Assembly: GCA_022818135.1 (NCBI GenBank)
Contig: JAFMSR010000017.1
Span: 39,292,392-39,356,391, forward strand
Source of the DNA: Saxidomus purpurata
Lineage: Eukaryota; Mollusca; Bivalvia; Venerida; Veneridae
Reading direction: 5' to 3'
DNA length: 64,000 nt
Shown in pieces: positions 60,901 to 64,000 of this stretch (positions within the stretch are counted from its first letter, which is position 1; each line of letters begins with the position of its first letter). The notes beneath the pieces are model-generated. The model ran no database searches. It saw only the letters and a program-made list of their open reading frames with translations, and was not told the DNA's origin. The position numbers and the translations under genes were made by a program.

Positions 60901-63892
60901 AACACATGGACTCTAGTTACAATAATCTAATTTTCATTACAATTCAAACTCAAACACATGGACTCTAGTTACAATACTCTAACATTCATTACAATTCAAA
61001 CTCAAACACATGGACTCTAGTTACAATAATCTAATGTACATAACAATTCAAACTCAAACACATGGACTCTAGTTACAATACTCTAATATTCATTACAATT
61101 CAAAATCAAACACATGGACTGTAGTTACAATACTCTAATGTACATAACAATTCAAACTCAAACACATGGACTCTAGTTACAATACTCTAATATTCATTAC
61201 AATTCAAAATCAAACACATGGACTGTCGTTACAATACTCTAATGTACATAACAATTCAAACTCAAACACATGGACTCTAGTTACAATACTCTAATATTCA
61301 TTACAATTCAAAATCAAACACATGGACTGTAGTTACAATAATCTAATGTACATAACAATTCAAATTCAAACACATGGACTCTAGTTACAATACTCTAATA
61401 TTCATTAAAATTCAAAATCAAACACATGGAGTCTAGTTACAATAATCTAATGTACATAACAATTCAAACTCAAACACATGGACTCTGGTTACAATACTCT
61501 AGTATTCATTACAATTCAAAATCAAACACATGGACTCTAGTTACAATAATCTAATGTACATAACAATTCAAACTCAAACACATGGACTCTAGTTACAATA
61601 CTCTAATATTCATTACAATTCAAAATCAAACACATGGACTCTAGTTACAATAATCTAATGTACATAACAGTTCAAACTCAAACACATGGACTCTAGTTAC
61701 AATACTCTAATATTCATTACAATTCAAAATCAAACACATGGACTCTAGTTACAATAATCTAATGTACATAACAATTCAAAATCAAACACATGGACTCTAG
61801 TTACAATAATCTAATGTACATAACAATTCAAAATCAAACACATGGACTCTAGTTACAATAATCTAATGTACATAACAATTCAAAATCAAACACATGGACT
61901 CTAGTTACAATACTCTAATATTCATTACAATTCAAAATCAAGCACATGGACTCTAGTTACAATAATCTAATGTACATAACAATTCAAACTCAAACACATG
62001 GACTCTAGTTACAATAATCTTATTTTCGTTACAATTCAAAATCAAACACATGGACTCTAGTTACAATAATCTAATGTACATAACAATTCAAACTCAAACA
62101 CATGGACTCTAGTTACAATAATCTTATTTTCATTACAATTCAAAATCAAACACATGGACTCTAGTTACAATAATCTAATGTACATAACAATTCAAACTCA
62201 AACACATGGACTCTAGTTACAATACTCTAATATTCATTACAATTCAAAATCAAACACATGGACTCTAGTTACAATAATCTAATGTACATAACAATTCAAA
62301 CTCAAACACATTGACTCTAGTTACAATAATCTTATTTTCATTACAATTCAAAATCAAACACATGGACTCTAGTTACAATAATCTAATGTACATAACAATT
62401 CAAACTCAAACACATGGACTCTAGTTACAATAATCTTATTTTCATTACAATTCAAAATCAAACACATGGACTCTAGTTACAATAATCTAATTTTCATTAC
62501 AATTCAAACTCAAACACATGGAATCTAGTTACAATAATCTAATTTTCATCACAATTAAAATCAAACACATGGACTCTAGTTACAAAAGTTTAAGTATCAT
62601 GACAATTAAGACCCAAACACATGGACTCCAGTTAACACTAAAACATTACACATTCAACAAGTAGCAAGTTGTTTTCTATTATAACATTATTGTACGTGCA
62701 CGTTAGATGCTGTAGAAGTCTTGATGTTTGGGAGTTGTTTATTTCGCGATTTTCCAATCTTTCGAATTCGCACAGAGCGAGCACTATTTTATATATAAAA
62801 GTAGGTCGTTTGCTATTTTAGCGAGTTTAATGAATTCACTTGATTCCAGCTGACAATCAAAAATAGAAGATATTTATTTAAAATTGATAATCATATGAGA
62901 CATGGCCTACATGTTTTCCTGCAGCATAAATGGAGATGTTTCATTTAGTTCAAAAACCTTTAATAATGATAAAATCCGGGTCTTTGTTTATGCAAAGTAT
63001 GTTTCCCAGAACGAGGTTAATCATCATTTCAAAGCGAGGTTAATCCAAGAAATGACACATTCGGTTTGCTGTAATCGTGCAGAACTCCTTTTGAGCGAAC
63101 GATTCTCATTTTGTTTATTCAGTAACAAGTAAAATTGGCGTCATTACCAAAACGTGATTTTCAAATTTAAGATTGTTCAAATTTAAGATAAGAAGAAATT
63201 TGATTTAAAATTGCGGACCGTGCGACCTCTTACATACGCTACGCGCTGGTCCGCATTTAACACAACAGCTGATTATGAAGAAGGCACAGCAAATGATAGC
63301 GAATTTCATAGAAAACATTTTTTCACGATTTAAGGGATTCTACCGACGAACATTAAAGAAGAAAGAGGTGGACTATAAATGCAGATGTATACCCGAGGAG
63401 AAAGAAGCGTGGAAACGAGGCCCTTTTAAAAATGGCTGCCCCGCTTGTAGATATGAAAGATGTCTTGCTGTGGGCATGTCGAAAAATGGTAAGAATTCCT
63501 GAATTTTGTGTGAATATTTGATCAATCAAATTGTTACTGCCGACTGAATACACATGGACATGTATATTGTTTCAAAAGTTTCAAAACCGCTAAATCTGTT
63601 GATGCAGTCAAACTTTTTAAAAAAAGCGCGTGTGGCGTTTGAACTTATGTGAAGATGGATTAACGACCGGATGATTGATCATTTGGTCCACAACTATTTT
63701 TTTGTTAATTTGATTTACATATCCAAGAACGTTTTCTATTGTTGCTTTTGATTTCAGCAATTAAAATAGGAAGATACACGCTTAATCATAAGACGAAAAA
63801 CATCAAGGAGGTCAAATCTATGGAAGCAGTCGACAGTCTCATAACAGCTTTGACGCAAACTACGTCAGAAGGCAGTCCGTCATCAACTTCCG
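54939..63892 (+). CDS. Nuclear receptor NR-D, tandem paralogue (5' part only)
   Basis: Exons visible: 54939-55643, 63335-63488, 63758-63892; phases 0,1,1. The acceptor at 54889 leaves a 49-nt 5'UTR. Residues 1-235 form the N-terminal exon: [20 protein letters not shown], an acidic polar region, the basic [16 protein letters not shown], then [14 protein letters not shown]...CEACK. The second exon begins GFYRR (tyrosine where phenylalanine is usual) and gives KCRC...[18 protein letters not shown], with the same unusual C-x-C in finger II. The third exon, [20 protein letters not shown], is close to NR-B and NR-C. The ligand-binding domain lies beyond the window. Intron 1 is 7.7 kb and mostly satellite. 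A possible next exon starting at 63967 would meet a stop at 63993-63995 after nine residues, so the true exon 4 may be further on. Confidence 0.85.
55813..56233. mobile_element. MITE with perfect 19-bp terminal inverted repeats
   Basis: Left AAAGTGACATTATGCGCAT (55813-55831), right ATGCGCATAATGTCACTTT (56215-56233). It is inserted among diverged satellite monomers at the left edge of the array. No clear target duplication is seen. Confidence 0.8.
56250..62645 (+). repeat. 52-bp satellite array, ~122 copies, with higher-order repeats
   Basis: The monomer is ACACATGGACTCTAGTTACA followed by 'atactctaatattcattaca' and 'attcaaactcaa', 52 bp in total. Two main variants alternate: ATACTCTAATATTCATTAC and ATAATCTAATGTACATAAC. 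From about 61080 to 61980 they form a regular 104-bp dimer. A rare variant (TCTATTTACAATAATCGTAT) recurs at 59093 and 59561, exactly 468 bp or nine monomers apart. Diverged monomers extend left to about 55740. It occupies NR-D intron 1. Open frames inside are accidental. Confidence 0.95.
62646..63334. other. End of NR-D intron 1
   Basis: About 690 bp of non-satellite sequence before the second DBD exon. A 76-codon frame at 62902-63132 has no recognisable domain and I do not call it. Confidence 0.45.
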
Positions 63893-64000
63893 GTAGGTAG
63901 TGTGCGAAAGTAGTTAATAACCAGTCATAACATCCGGTTTAGTAACTTGACATAAATATTTTACAGTCGACGGAAACCCGTCTGTCATGCAATAATGTAA

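Noticed and set aside
56250..62645. CRISPR-like regular array
   Set aside because: Monomers abut directly with no unique spacers, and the genome is animal; it is a tandem satellite.

Overview
The window is animal nuclear DNA: AT-rich, intron-rich, no operons, GT-AG introns with conserved phases, and dense in short interspersed repeats. The repeat types (TIR elements carrying internal tandem subunits, tRNA-headed SINEs, a 52-bp satellite) and an expanded nuclear-receptor family point to a mollusc, most likely a bivalve. That placement is inference from gene and repeat style, not from a database search.

Five genes can be spliced together by hand. Four are nuclear receptors on the + strand, called here NR-A (6452-14014), NR-B (24223-34986), NR-C (42512-48169) and NR-D (54939-63892, cut by the window end). 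One is on the - strand between NR-A and NR-B: N6AMT1/HEMK2 (15139-21440), a glutamine methyltransferase, in six exons that join without a break into 210 residues. NR-A and N6AMT1 converge tail to tail with poly(A) signals about 160 bp apart. N6AMT1 and NR-B are head to head.

NR-B, NR-C and NR-D are tandem paralogues. They share a start motif (MN[DE]DL...LPV), a basic stretch before the DNA-binding domain, intron phases 0/1/1/0/0/1/1 (where visible), a 40-49 nt 5'UTR behind a splice acceptor, and an upstream noncoding exon ending AGGTTAAAAG...CG|GTAAG. Their second zinc finger is non-canonical (C-x-C-x16-C-x2-C). NR-A is a more distant relative with a near-standard finger and one extra LBD intron. 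NR-B has a one-base reading-frame break in its first coding exon. The first coding intron of NR-D holds a 6.4-kb satellite with higher-order structure.

The rest is mobile DNA. Highlights: a 1.2-kb Mutator-like element with 9-bp target duplication and a decayed kinase-like fragment in N6AMT1 intron 1; a 42-bp element in an NR-A intron that is almost only two abutting terminal repeats, also with a 9-bp duplication and similar ends; a degraded CR1/L2/Jockey-type LINE between NR-B and NR-C; tRNA-derived SINEs, one with a 13-bp target duplication; pogo-like MITEs; foldback elements; and a nested TIR insertion whose empty site survives elsewhere in the window. Three homopolymer blocks look like sequencing or assembly artefacts. 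No rRNA, genuine tRNA gene, CRISPR array or virus was recognised.
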